DNA of 64,000 nucleotides from Streptomyces rishiriensis (lineage in GTDB: Bacteria; Actinomycetota; Actinomycetes; Streptomycetales; Streptomycetaceae). Shown piece by piece: positions 8,348 to 16,765 of this stretch. The notes below the pieces were generated by a model. It was not told the DNA's origin, ran no database searches, and was given only the letters and a program-made list of their open reading frames with translations. Within the stretch, counting starts at the first letter, position 1, and the number at the start of each line of letters is the position of its first letter. The stretch is from NCBI RefSeq assembly GCF_030815485.1, contig NZ_JAUSWV010000002.1, positions 7,998,001 through 8,062,000 on the forward strand. Reading direction: 5' to 3'. Position numbers and translations under genes: made by a program.

Positions 8348-9586
8348 ATGCCACTGGCCCTGCTGGCCCTCGCCCTCGTCGCGTTCGGCATCGGTACGAC
8401 CGAGTTCGCCACCATGGGGCTGCTGCCCCAGATCGCCGACGGCGTCGGCGTGTCCGTGCCGCACGCCGGCAACATCGTCTCCGCCTACGCCCTCGGTGTC
8501 GTCGTCGGCGCCCCCCTGCTGACGGGCATGGGCGCGCGCATCTCCCACAAGCGACTCCTGCTCCTGCTGTCCGCGCTGTTCGTGATCGGCAACGTCGCGT
8601 CCGCCCTCGCTCCCGGCTTCGGCCTGCTGTTCGCCGCGCGATTCCTGGCGGGCCTGCCTCACGGAGCCCTGTTCGGCGTGGGCGCCGTCGTGGCCTCCCG
8701 GCTCGTCGCTCCCGAACGGGCCGGGCGGGCCGTGTCCAGGATGTTCCTCGGACTCACCATCGCCAACATCATCGGCGTCCCGGCCGGTACGGCTCTCGGA
8801 CAGCAACTGGGCTGGCGGTACGCCTACTGTGCCGTCGCCGTCATCGGCCTCGTCGCCCTGGCCGCGCTGGCCGCCTTCGTCCCCCACCAGCCCCGCGGCA
8901 ACCAGGCCGGCATCCGGCACGAACTGCGGGCGATGGGCAACAGGCAGGTCGCCCTCGGCCTGGCCACCGCCGTCGTGGGATTCGGCGGCTTCTTCGCCGT
9001 CTACAGCTACCTGGTGCCGATCCTGACGCACCTGACGGGTTTCTCCGACTCCTCGACCACCTGGGTCCTCGCGCTCTACGGCGCCGGCATGACGCTGGGC
9101 ACGCTCGTCGCGGGCCCGCTGACGGACCGTGCCCTGCGCCCGACGCTGTACGGGGGACTCGCCCTCCTCGGAGCGGCACTCGTGACGTTCTACTTCACGG
9201 TCCACAGCACCGTTCCCGCCCTGGTGACCCTCGCCTTCATGGGCGCGATGGGCGCCCTGGTCACCACGCCCGTGCAGATGCTGCTCATGGCCAAGGCGAA
9301 GAACGCCCCGACGATGGCGGCGGCCTCCAACCACTCCGCCTTCAACCTGGCCAACGCGGGCGGGGCCTGGCTCGGCGGCCTGGCCATCTCGGCCGGCTGG
9401 GGCTGGGCCTCGCCCGCCCTGGTCGGCGCGGCGCTGGCCGCTGCCGGTCTCGGTCTGGCCGTTCTCGGAGGCTTCACGGACCGAGGGAAGGGGGGCTCCG
9501 AGCTGATCACTTCGTCGGGGGCAGGAGTCGGGACCGGGGCCGGGGCCGGAGCCACGGCCCGGGCCGGAGAGGTCCCCACGGCCTGA
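8348..9586 (+). CDS. MFS transporter (AraJ/Cml-like efflux)
   Basis: A 412-residue twelve-helix transporter beginning directly with helix 1, 'LALLALALVAFGIGTTEFATMGLLPQIADG'. The 'GTTEF' motif is typical of the sugar-efflux/chloramphenicol-resistance (AraJ, Cml) subgroup of DHA1 exporters. Loop 2-3 reads 'GARISHKRLLLLL'. Helix 5 has 'GLTIANIIGVPAGTALGQQLGWR', the antiporter motif. A Gly/Ala-rich tail of about 40 residues follows the last helix. It is alone, with a convergent gene downstream. The likely role is export of a small hydrophobic drug or sugar; no regulator is adjacent. Confidence 0.87.
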   Translation: MPLALLALALVAFGIGTTEFATMGLLPQIADGVGVSVPHAGNIVSAYALGVVVGAPLLTGMGARISHKRLLLLLSALFVIGNVASALAPGFGLLFAARFLAGLPHGALFGVGAVVASRLVAPERAGRAVSRMFLGLTIANIIGVPAGTALGQQLGWRYAYCAVAVIGLVALAALAAFVPHQPRGNQAGIRHELRAMGNRQVALGLATAVVGFGGFFAVYSYLVPILTHLTGFSDSSTTWVLALYGAGMTLGTLVAGPLTDRALRPTLYGGLALLGAALVTFYFTVHSTVPALVTLAFMGAMGALVTTPVQMLLMAKAKNAPTMAAASNHSAFNLANAGGAWLGGLAISAGWGWASPALVGAALAAAGLGLAVLGGFTDRGKGGSELITSSGAGVGTGAGAGATARAGEVPTA

Positions 9587-9610
9587 CGGTGCGACACAGG
9601 GCGGCCGTGG
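9576..9610 (+). terminator. hairpin at end of MFS gene
   Basis: CCACGGCC (9576-9583) pairs with GGCCGTGG (9603-9610) across a 19-base loop containing the stop codon. It may also serve the convergent gene. Confidence 0.4.
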
Positions 9611-9704
9611 CGGACGGGGCGGCCGGCCTGCGTCCTCGATGTTCCAGCCCGGGCTCATCTCGCGCGCGCCGAGCAGGGAGGGGCGGCGCACCGGGGCGAA
9701 GGCC

Positions 9705-10022
9705 TCACGTGGTGTGGTGCAGCCAGCGCTGGAGTGTGGCGTTGATGCTGCCCGGAAGTGCGCTGAGCGCGTTGATGGCGTCGCGGTCATGGGGGTGCGG
9801 CGGGATCCCCGCAGTGGTCAGTGCCGCGTGCAGGTCGAGGCGGCGCCGGTCGCGGGGGTCGATGGCGAAGCTGAGGCGCTCGGCGGGATTGGGCGGCGCC
9901 AGCAGATGGTCGCCGTCGGTGTCCTGGCCGACGGGGGCCGGCCAGAGGACTTCGGCCGTGTCGGCGGCGTAGGGGTCGACGAATGCGTGGGGCGCGCCGT
10001 ACTCGGGGGCAGTGGTGGTCAT
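9705..10022 (-). CDS. hypothetical protein (105 aa)
   Basis: A 105-residue soluble protein that I do not recognise. It is Pro/Ala-rich at the N-terminus ('YGAPHAFVDPYAADTAEVLWPAP') and charged in the middle ('IDPRDRRRLDLHAAL'), and ends with a short amphipathic helix. The ATG at 10022 is preceded by GAGGAG at ideal spacing, supporting a real gene. The FHA/kinase pair starts divergently 236 bases away. It lacks signal peptide, membrane segment or cysteines. Confidence 0.6.
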   Translation of the reverse strand: MTTTAPEYGAPHAFVDPYAADTAEVLWPAPVGQDTDGDHLLAPPNPAERLSFAIDPRDRRRLDLHAALTTAGIPPHPHDRDAINALSALPGSINATLQRWLHHTT

Positions 10023-10258
10023 GTCGGTCTCCTCACCAGCAGCTTGCGGTTCTGCTCGTGAGGAGACGCGTCAGGCCCGTGGCGGTTGCGGCACCGGCCC
10101 GATGTCACGCCGTCGGCGTCATTGGGGGCTCATCGTCTGGTCCGACCAGCGGGCAATGTCCCCGGAACACCCGTCGCCCCGATCACGACGCCTGAGAACG
10201 GAACCGACGGGCCGGCTTTCGTCCGCATGCAGGGTGCCGACGGCAAGGAACTGCCAAG

Positions 10259-11053
10259 ATGGGGACCATGAGCGGCTTACTGATCCATCTGCCCCAGGAC
10301 CCACCGCTGACGGTGCGGCTCGACGCGGGCGAGGTGGCGCGCTTCGGCCGTGGTTCGGACACGGTTCCCGTGGACCTGCGGCTCGACGACCCGGCGGTGT
10401 CCCGGCTGGCCGGGGAGATCCGGGTGGCCGACGACCACTGGCTGCTGAGCAACTACAGCACCACGCAGAGCTATGTGGTGGAGAACCCGGAGGGGGCCGG
10501 GGAGTACCTGCGCGTGCCGCCGCGTCGCGTCGGGGCGCCCATCCCGTTCGAGTTCGCCCGGGTCGTGCTGCCCACCCGGGGCGCCGGGGCGAGCTTCCAG
10601 GTTTTCGCACCCGATCACGTCTACTTGGACCCGGGCGGGTCGGGGCATGGCCGGTGGGGCGCCCAGACGCTGACCGCGTACTCCCTCGACGAGACGGCCA
10701 CGTACTTCCTGGTGCTGGTCGCACTGTGCGAGCCGCGGCTGCGTGACGAGTCGGCGCTCGCCGTGCCGACGACACCCGAGATCGTCGAGCGTCTGCGTTC
10801 GCATCCGCAGTGCGTCCAGCTCACCGCCCGTGCGGTGAGTTCCCACATCGACTATCTCGCCGAGGAGAAACTCCGCATCCATCCGCCGGACACGCGCGAA
10901 CCGGGCCGTGGTGCCCGCCGCAACGGAAAGCGTGAGGCACTCGTCGGCATCGCGCTGCGCTTCGGGCTGGTCGCTGAGGGGCATCTCCAGCTGCTTCCGG
11001 CGCGTGCGGCGACCAGACCGGGCACCGCCCAGGAGCGGGCTGAGTGCCGGTGA
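10259..11053 (+). CDS. FHA-domain protein paired with a Ser/Thr kinase
   Basis: 264 residues. The first about 110 form a forkhead-associated domain: 'VARFGRGSDTVPVDLRLDDPAVSRLAGEI' holds the GR and SR phosphothreonine-contact residues, followed by 'WLLSNYST' with the conserved Asn. The usual His after SR is absent. The C-terminal half includes a helical segment, 'EIVERLRSHPQCVQLTARAVSSHIDYLAEEKL', that may be a winged-helix-like domain. The gene overlaps the next, a kinase, by 10 bases, so the FHA domain most likely reads phosphothreonines made by that kinase. The start at 10259 follows AAGGA; a second ATG at 10268 is possible. Confidence 0.82.
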   Translation: MGTMSGLLIHLPQDPPLTVRLDAGEVARFGRGSDTVPVDLRLDDPAVSRLAGEIRVADDHWLLSNYSTTQSYVVENPEGAGEYLRVPPRRVGAPIPFEFARVVLPTRGAGASFQVFAPDHVYLDPGGSGHGRWGAQTLTAYSLDETATYFLVLVALCEPRLRDESALAVPTTPEIVERLRSHPQCVQLTARAVSSHIDYLAEEKLRIHPPDTREPGRGARRNGKREALVGIALRFGLVAEGHLQLLPARAATRPGTAQERAECR

Positions 11054-12486
11054 GCGGGACGGCGGAGCGCGTTCCACGTGGTTACCGGGTGGGGGACTGG
11101 GAGGTCGGCGAGCCGATCGCCGACGGCGGCTGGGGGTGGGTCTACGAGGGTCGCGGCGCGGGCGTAGAAGACGTCGACGCCGTTGTCGCGCTGAAGTTCC
11201 TGCCCACGGCCGGACTTGCGCCGCGGCAGGCTCGCGGGCTGGTGGAAAGCGCGCGCAGGGAGAGCGAGTTCGGCCGCCGGGCGGACCATCCCCGGCTGAT
11301 CCGGCTGCTCGATTCCGTCGTACTGGAAGAACCGGCGCACCCCGAACTCGACGGGGCGGTGGTCCTCGTGATGGAGCGCGCCGAGCGCAGTCTGCGGCAA
11401 CTCCTGGGCGAGGAGGGGCAGTTGCGGGATGCGGAGCGGGAGCGGGTTCTGACGGAGATCTGTGAGGGCCTCGTGTACCTGCACGGCCTGGGCTGGGTGC
11501 ACGGCGACCTGAAGCCTGACAACGTTCTCCTCATGGCGGACGGTTCGGTCCGCCTGTCGGACTTCGGGCTCGCAGCGGAACTCGACGGAACCCACGGCAC
11601 GCACGCCTGGATCCCGCCGCTCGGCACCCCCGACTATCTCCCGCCCGAGCGCTGGAAGGCCCCGCTGGGGGAGCGCGGAGTGCAGGTGCGGCCGAGCGCC
11701 GACATCTGGGCACTCGGCGTCATGATCCACCAGATGTTCACGGGAGGAACCTCGCCCTTCGTCGGGGCCACCTCGTCGGGGCGGGCGGCGGCCGTGCAGG
11801 AGTTCGCGGCCGGGCGGGCGCCGCTGCGGCTCGATCCCGCGGTGCCGCCGTTCTGGCGCGACCTCGCCACCGACTGCCTCGCCCCCACCCACGAGTTGCG
11901 CGCCGCGCACACCGCGCAGGAACTGCTGGACCGCATCCGGGCATCGGCCACGGCCGCAGACGGTGCGACGGCCCCGAGGGGCAAGGAGCCCGCCGCCGGG
12001 TACCGTCGTCGGCGCAGGCGCCTCGTGCTCGGAGTCGCCGCGGCCACCGTCGTATGCGCGACGGCCGCCGTCTGGTCGTACACCGGCACGGACGACCAGG
12101 ACGACGGCGGTTCGAAGGGCGGGACCCCGGTCCGCGTCGAGAGCATCGCGGGCAGCACCGCGCCCACCGCCCACGTCACGGTGTACAACGTCGAGAAGCC
12201 CTGCCGTGACCGGGCCGCCGAGCGGGACCAGCAGTGCAGCCTCGGCCTGGCCCTCGATCCGATGGCGGCGTACACCATCGAGAACGTGCTGCCCACCCGG
12301 GTATGGCACGGGGACGTCCTTCCTACGGAGTGCCGGATGCCTCAGGGACTGCCGGTGACCGACGAGGTGGGGACCAGGTCCCCGGAGTGGTACCGGGTCC
12401 GGCTCCCGGACGGGGAACCCGGGGCCACGGCGTGGCTTCCGGCCGTCCGTACGAAGGACCGCCCCACGGTCCCCGAGTGCGGCTGA
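11044..12486 (+). CDS. transmembrane Ser/Thr protein kinase
   Basis: A 480-residue eukaryotic-type kinase. The catalytic domain spans about residues 17-300. It has a Gly-rich loop 'IADGGWGWVYEG', the ATP lysine in 'VVALKFL', the catalytic loop 'HGDLKPDNVLL' (HGD instead of the common HRD), 'DFGLA', a 'PPER' equivalent of APE, and 'SADIWALGVM'. A basic stretch, one membrane segment at about 325-345 ('LVLGVAAATVVCATAAVW') and an extracytoplasmic domain of about 130 residues with four Cys follow. The GTG start overlaps the FHA gene and has AGGAG upstream. It probably senses an external cue and signals through the FHA partner. It differs from PknB in lacking PASTA repeats. Confidence 0.9.
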   Translation: MPVSGTAERVPRGYRVGDWEVGEPIADGGWGWVYEGRGAGVEDVDAVVALKFLPTAGLAPRQARGLVESARRESEFGRRADHPRLIRLLDSVVLEEPAHPELDGAVVLVMERAERSLRQLLGEEGQLRDAERERVLTEICEGLVYLHGLGWVHGDLKPDNVLLMADGSVRLSDFGLAAELDGTHGTHAWIPPLGTPDYLPPERWKAPLGERGVQVRPSADIWALGVMIHQMFTGGTSPFVGATSSGRAAAVQEFAAGRAPLRLDPAVPPFWRDLATDCLAPTHELRAAHTAQELLDRIRASATAADGATAPRGKEPAAGYRRRRRRLVLGVAAATVVCATAAVWSYTGTDDQDDGGSKGGTPVRVESIAGSTAPTAHVTVYNVEKPCRDRAAERDQQCSLGLALDPMAAYTIENVLPTRVWHGDVLPTECRMPQGLPVTDEVGTRSPEWYRVRLPDGEPGATAWLPAVRTKDRPTVPECG

Positions 12487-12525
12487 GCGTTCCCGTCCGG
12501 TGGCCGGCGCGGCCCACGGGCCGGA

Positions 12526-13419
12526 TCAAGCGCAGTCGCGGATGTCCTGGCCGTCGTTGTCCTTCGCCTCGTCGTCGCCCCACCTCTGGAGGTAGTAGGC
12601 GGAGACGTACGCCCGCCCCTGCCCGCCCGGCGTCACCTCGTCGAGATCGGTGAGCAGCCACCAGTGGTTGGACGAGGTGCCGACCCGCATCTCGTCGCCC
12701 CACTTCCTGCACAGGACGTAGTTGGTGCCCTTGCGCAGCGTGCCCTGGGGCGCGCACCGCGCCGTGGTGTCGCCCACGCAGTCGACGTCCCGGTAGCCGG
12801 TGGCATCGGCGAAGGTGTCCACCCAATACCGTTGCGGATCGCCGCCACCGCCGTCGCAGGCGTTGGTGCTGGTGACCCGCGGGAACGGGCCGGCCGGGCT
12901 GAGCCGGTACTCGGTGCCCTGGAGCACCGGGTGGACCATCTCGTCCGTCTCGCCGTCGTTGTCACCGTCGGTGTCGTAGAGCTGCTCGTAGTGCAGATGC
13001 GCGGAGTCCGTGCCGACCAGGCCGACGCGCCCGATGCCCTCGCCGGAGGCGACACGCTGGCCCAGGCGTACGTCGATGCGGTCCATGTGCAGATAGACCG
13101 TGAACCAGCCGTTGCCGTGGTTGATCTCCAGGCCGCCGGGTTCGAAGAACTCGGTGACCGTGCCGGCGGCCGAGGCGGCGACAGTCGCCCCGAGGGTCGC
13201 CCCGTCGACGCGGTACATGTCCAGCTTCTTGTCGTCGGGCTGGTGGCCCAGATAGGTCTGCAGCTGCCAGGTCTGCCCGCACGGGAACGGCAGCCTGAAA
13301 TCCGGGCGGGCGGCGGGCGCGCCCGATGCCTCGGACATGCCCGCACAGAGTCCCGTCGTCAGCAGCAGCGCCGTCAGTGACGCCGCCCAGCCCGGTTTCC
13401 GTCGTGGCCACAACCTCAC
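12526..13419 (-). CDS. secreted M23-like peptidase, possibly degenerate
   Basis: A 297-residue exported protein. From the GTG at 13419 (AAGGG upstream) it begins with a classic signal peptide: basic 'RRKPGW', hydrophobic 'AASLTALLLTTGLCAG', then cleavage near 'ASGA'. The body is LytM/M23-like: 'GATVAASAAGTVTEFF', 'GNGWFTVYLHMDRIDVRLGQRV' and the HxH motif in 'SAHLHYEQ'. The first ligand motif, normally HxxxD, is not evident (there is 'KKLDMYRVDG'), so catalysis is doubtful. The C-terminal about 100 residues form an SH3b-like domain ending 'YVSAYYLQRWGDDEAKD'. It is convergent with the kinase gene. Possible roles are wall remodelling or binding. Confidence 0.75.
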   Translation of the reverse strand: MRLWPRRKPGWAASLTALLLTTGLCAGMSEASGAPAARPDFRLPFPCGQTWQLQTYLGHQPDDKKLDMYRVDGATLGATVAASAAGTVTEFFEPGGLEINHGNGWFTVYLHMDRIDVRLGQRVASGEGIGRVGLVGTDSAHLHYEQLYDTDGDNDGETDEMVHPVLQGTEYRLSPAGPFPRVTSTNACDGGGGDPQRYWVDTFADATGYRDVDCVGDTTARCAPQGTLRKGTNYVLCRKWGDEMRVGTSSNHWWLLTDLDEVTPGGQGRAYVSAYYLQRWGDDEAKDNDGQDIRDCA

Positions 13420-13542
13420 GGATCCACACCCTTCTCCTGATCGGTGCACTGTGCTCTCAGCGCGCACCGGTGACAGTGCCGCACCGGGCAGGAGAAGGGA
13501 CCCCGGCACGTTACGGGGTGGTGGTCCCGGGCGTGGAGCGGA

Positions 13543-14829
13543 TCAGGCGTCGCACTGCCGGCTGACGTTGCCGGTCTCGTCGCCCTGGAGGTAGATCGCG
13601 CTGACGTAGCCGACCCCGCCCGCGCGCAGGGGCAGCTCGACCCACTTGTCGTTGGTGTATCCCTCGGCGGTCACGAGCTGGCCGGTCTTCCAGCAGTTCG
13701 CCGGGTAACTCTCGTTCGCCTGGACGGTGCTGACCACACCGCAGGTGGTCGAGGCACAGGAACGCACGTTCGCCTCGGTCCACGCCGTGACGGTGGTCTC
13801 CCCACCGCCGTCGGTCGGCTGGAAGGTCACGTCCACCCAGTCGTTGTCGGTCATGCCGAGACCGTCCCAGAAGGTGCCGTCGGCCACGTCGATACCGGCG
13901 GGGTTGGCGACCCGGCGGCCGAACTCGTCGAGGCCGCCGTTGTAGCCGGACTCGTAGGCCGCCTGCGCCTCGGGCCTGCCCTGCGGCAGGTCACGCCACA
14001 TCTGCCGCTGCGCGGGCGGGTTCCAGTAGTCGTCCTGCGTGTTCCAGGGACCGACGTCCCACACCGGGGCGGTCTCGCAGCGTCCCGTTCGCTGGTAGCA
14101 CAGCCGCACCTGGTACTCGCGGCCCCCGTTGCCCGCCAGCATCCGCCGGGACGGCAGCGCCACGAAGTGGTCACGCGACTGGATGACATGGCCGTTGGCC
14201 GTGGTCTGCCCGGTCAGCCCCTCACGGGTGGCGAACAGCCGGTACGTGGGCGAGAGCGTCGCGGCCGCGTCGCTCCGCGCGCCGGCCAGGTCCTGTGCCC
14301 TGTCGGCGTGCAGGGAGACCGCCGACACCACCGGGGAGGCGTCCCCGGTGCCGAGGAGCGTCAGCCGCACCTGGAGGACGGAGACGGCCTCCGCCAAACG
14401 CAGCCGGCCGGTGGCGTCGGGGGCCGTCCACTGTGTCCACCGTCCGGGGTGGCTGCTGCCCCGTACCTCGGTCAGCACCTCGGTTCCTGACGGCTCGTGA
14501 GCCCGGCGGCCGACCGTGAAGGAAACGGCCTGCCGGCCGAGGCTGAGGGCGGGGGCGGTGTACACGGCGAACGCCCTGCCGGGAGCGGACGGTGTGCGGG
14601 CGCGGAGGTCGCCGATGACGAGTCCGCCGTCCGCACGGTGGTCGACGTTGTGCCGGTCGGCCGAGGTGCCGGCGAGGTCGACCCGCCAGTCGGTGGCCGG
14701 CCGTGCGACGGCGGGCCGCTCCCCGGCGGTGGGGGTGGAGGTGGCGGCAGCGGCGGTCGCGGGCGGCAGAGAGCCCGCGATCAGCAGGGCGCACAGGCCC
14801 CGGATCAGTTTTCTGGTGGTGGATCGCAC
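13543..14829 (-). CDS. secreted protein with C-terminal SH3b domain
   Basis: 428 residues with a signal peptide ('KLIRGLCALLIAGSLPPATAAAA'). The middle, about residues 190-340, contains 'TANGHVIQSRDHFVALPSRR', 'YQVRLCYQRTGRCETAPVWDVGPWN' and 'NGGLDEFGRRVANPAGIDVADGTFWDGLGM', which suggests a double-psi-barrel or transglycosylase-like wall-binding fold, though I cannot name a catalytic site. The last about 85 residues are an SH3b domain identical, at DNA level too, to that of the M23 peptidase encoded divergently at 14994. The two starts are 164 bases apart with a 16-base palindrome between them, so they are probably co-regulated cell-wall proteins. Confidence 0.75.
   Translation of the reverse strand: MRSTTRKLIRGLCALLIAGSLPPATAAAATSTPTAGERPAVARPATDWRVDLAGTSADRHNVDHRADGGLVIGDLRARTPSAPGRAFAVYTAPALSLGRQAVSFTVGRRAHEPSGTEVLTEVRGSSHPGRWTQWTAPDATGRLRLAEAVSVLQVRLTLLGTGDASPVVSAVSLHADRAQDLAGARSDAAATLSPTYRLFATREGLTGQTTANGHVIQSRDHFVALPSRRMLAGNGGREYQVRLCYQRTGRCETAPVWDVGPWNTQDDYWNPPAQRQMWRDLPQGRPEAQAAYESGYNGGLDEFGRRVANPAGIDVADGTFWDGLGMTDNDWVDVTFQPTDGGGETTVTAWTEANVRSCASTTCGVVSTVQANESYPANCWKTGQLVTAEGYTNDKWVELPLRAGGVGYVSAIYLQGDETGNVSRQCDA
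13551..13810 (-). repeat. 260-bp inverted repeat, left copy (SH3b module)
   Basis: This segment, read on the minus strand, is identical base for base to 15497-15756 on the plus strand. It encodes the SH3b domain of the 428-residue protein. Identity starts at the Gly-rich linker and stops just before the stop codons, which differ. Confidence 0.95.
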
Positions 14830-14909
14830 GACGGAAACTCCCCGACTGGGCTCAAGAGCGGTGTATTCGACAAGTCAGAGCCCTATCGGCAGCTGTCGTG
14901 CGCTGTCAT

Positions 14910-14925
14910 TCCGGAACGTTCCGGA
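14910..14925. promoter_or_regulatory. 16-base palindrome in divergent promoter
   Basis: TCCGGAACGTTCCGGA is a perfect palindrome 80 bases from the start of the minus-strand gene and 68 from the plus-strand gene. It is well placed to control both secreted proteins. Confidence 0.65.
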
Positions 14926-14993
14926 TGCCGCCGGTACGACGGTGACGGATAGTTTCCGCGTCATCCCCACAGGACCCTTTCGGAGGAAGCTTC

Positions 14994-15761
14994 GTGCGTC
15001 TGTATCCGCGCGCCGGACTCGTCACAACGGCTGCTCTGCTCCTGCCCCTGGCCGCGGCGGTCCCCGCCGTCGCCGCCCCGCCCTCCACGGTGACCGCCTA
15101 CTCCGCCTCCTGCCCCACGGCCGGGGTCGTGAGCCAGGGCTACAGCAGCGCCCACGACGGCGTGGACATCGCGAACGCCCAGGGCACACCCATCTACGCC
15201 GTCGGCGCCGGAGAGGTCATCGCCTCGGGTCCCGCCAGCGGCTACGGGCAGTGGATCCGCATCCTGCACGACGACGGCACGGTGACCGAGTACGGGCACA
15301 TGTACCAGCGCGACGTCGCCGTCGGCCAGCAGGTCCAGGCCGGCCAGCGCATCGCCCTGATGGGAAGCGAGGGCGAGGCGACCGGCCCCCACCTGCACCT
15401 GCGCGTCAGGATCGGCACGTCCACCACCGTCCGCGGCATCGACCCGGTGCCCTATCTGCGCGAGCGCGGGGTGAACCTGCCCTGCACCCCGGGCGGCGGC
15501 GGTGGGGAGACCACCGTCACGGCGTGGACCGAGGCGAACGTGCGTTCCTGTGCCTCGACCACCTGCGGTGTGGTCAGCACCGTCCAGGCGAACGAGAGTT
15601 ACCCGGCGAACTGCTGGAAGACCGGCCAGCTCGTGACCGCCGAGGGATACACCAACGACAAGTGGGTCGAGCTGCCCCTGCGCGCGGGCGGGGTCGGCTA
15701 CGTCAGCGCGATCTACCTCCAGGGCGACGAGACCGGCAACGTCAGCCGGCAGTGCGGCTGA
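14994..15761 (+). CDS. secreted M23 metallopeptidase with SH3b domain
   Basis: A 255-residue exported peptidoglycan endopeptidase candidate. The signal peptide ('GLVTTAALLLPLAAAVPAVAA') is followed by an M23/LytM domain with the complete zinc site: 'SAHDGVDIA' (HxxxD) and 'GPHLHLRV' (HxH). The core strands 'GTPIYAVGAGEVIASG' and 'WIRILHDDGTVTEYGHM' are canonical. A Gly-rich linker leads into a C-terminal SH3b domain of about 85 residues, identical to that of the divergent neighbour. It should bind and cut cell-wall cross-links outside the cell. The GTG start follows GGAGGAAGC. The catalytic residues are intact, unlike the paralogue at 12.5 kb. Confidence 0.9.
   Translation: MRLYPRAGLVTTAALLLPLAAAVPAVAAPPSTVTAYSASCPTAGVVSQGYSSAHDGVDIANAQGTPIYAVGAGEVIASGPASGYGQWIRILHDDGTVTEYGHMYQRDVAVGQQVQAGQRIALMGSEGEATGPHLHLRVRIGTSTTVRGIDPVPYLRERGVNLPCTPGGGGGETTVTAWTEANVRSCASTTCGVVSTVQANESYPANCWKTGQLVTAEGYTNDKWVELPLRAGGVGYVSAIYLQGDETGNVSRQCG
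15497..15756 (+). repeat. 260-bp inverted repeat, right copy (SH3b module)
   Basis: This is the partner of 13551-13810, with no mismatch in 260 bases; the copies are 1686 bases apart in opposite orientation. It encodes the SH3b domain of the M23 peptidase. Confidence 0.95.
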
Positions 15762-15846
15762 CCATGCCGCTGCCGGGTCTCCTCGCCCCGTGATCTCTGC
15801 CGCGTCCTGCGGCGTTCCGCCCTCACCCGACCGAAGGGAACCATCC

Positions 15847-16293
15847 ATGTCCGTCTCCATCCTGACCCGCGTCGCGGCACTCGGCGTCTCCGTCGCCGCT
15901 TTCGCGCTCGTACCGGCGGCCACCGCCTCCGCCGCGGACGTGGTCAACACGTTCCAGAACCAGGCGACGAGCCGTTGCATCGACGACACCGACCAGGGCT
16001 TCCGCACCTGGGACTGTAACGGCAGCAACGCCCAGAACTGGATCGTCCACCCCTGGGGCGATGGCACCGTCCAGCTGAAGAACGCCAACACCAACCGTTG
16101 CATGTACGACAGCGACCAGGGCTTCACGACTCGGCCGTGTGACTCCAGCACCAACCAGAGCTGGTACGTCCGTCACTGGAACGACGGCACGCTCGAGCTC
16201 AAGAACCAGGCGACGACCCGTTGCATCGACGACAGCGGCGTGGGCTTCCGCACCCTCGGCTGCAACGCCGGGGAGTTCCAGAGCTGGTTCTGA
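15847..16293 (+). CDS. secreted lectin-like protein, three beta-trefoil-type repeats
   Basis: 148 residues: a signal peptide ending near 'ATASAAD', then three related repeats of about 38 residues. The repeat pattern is 'NQAT.RCIDD...GFRTWDCN.....NW...W.DGT..LKN', with paired Cys in each repeat and a QxW-like 'QNWIV/QSWYV/QSWF' element. This matches ricin-B/beta-trefoil carbohydrate binders, although the repeats are tighter than usual. It lies 86 bases after the M23 gene on the same strand and may be cotranscribed with it. It probably binds wall or environmental glycans; no catalytic domain is attached. The ATG at 15847 follows GAAGGGAA. Confidence 0.82.
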   Translation: MSVSILTRVAALGVSVAAFALVPAATASAADVVNTFQNQATSRCIDDTDQGFRTWDCNGSNAQNWIVHPWGDGTVQLKNANTNRCMYDSDQGFTTRPCDSSTNQSWYVRHWNDGTLELKNQATTRCIDDSGVGFRTLGCNAGEFQSWF

Positions 16294-16487
16294 CACCTCG
16301 GCACAACGGCGTCCGACCGCAGGCAGGGAAGCCGACGACAACCGCCGGCTTCCCCGTGGACGCGTCGGCGAGGGAGCGTCGTACGACGGCTCTCGTCGGC
16401 GCCCCGGCGTCCGTCATGCCGACCCGCCTTCGGGGCATCCGATGCCTGTCGCATCGCATCGCGGTGCACTTACCGATGGGGGGTGAC

Positions 16488-16625
16488 ATGGTCGACAGAG
16501 TTCCGACGGTGACGGCGGCGGGGGCACGAGCCCCTGATTTCGTCCCCATGTGGGTGCAGTTGCTGATCGTCGTGGTGGCCTTCGGGGTACTCGCGGTGAG
16601 CGTGCGCCGCCGCAACAAACGATGA
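16488..16625 (+). CDS. small single-span membrane protein (45 aa)
   Basis: A 45-residue product with one hydrophobic helix ('MWVQLLIVVVAFGVLAVSV') and a basic tail 'RRRNKR', which predicts an N-out, C-in orientation. The ATG at 16488 has GGGGGG five bases upstream. The function is unknown; the short length and lack of neighbours in an operon keep confidence moderate. Confidence 0.5.
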   Translation: MVDRVPTVTAAGARAPDFVPMWVQLLIVVVAFGVLAVSVRRRNKR

Positions 16626-16765
16626 TCGCTGGTCCTGAAGCGCGCCGGCGGCACGGCGTGGGGGAGGGCCCGCCGCTTTCCGAAGCCGTCCGCGCTCGAC
16701 GACGACCTGCGCGCGGCTGGGGCGTACTCCAACCGCGAGCGCCGGCCGTCGGGCAGTATGACCTC

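Noticed and set aside
8044..9972. Very long open frames on both strands over the second MFS gene
   Set aside because: They lack homology, ribosome sites and membrane pattern; the 412-residue MFS frame explains the codon bias.
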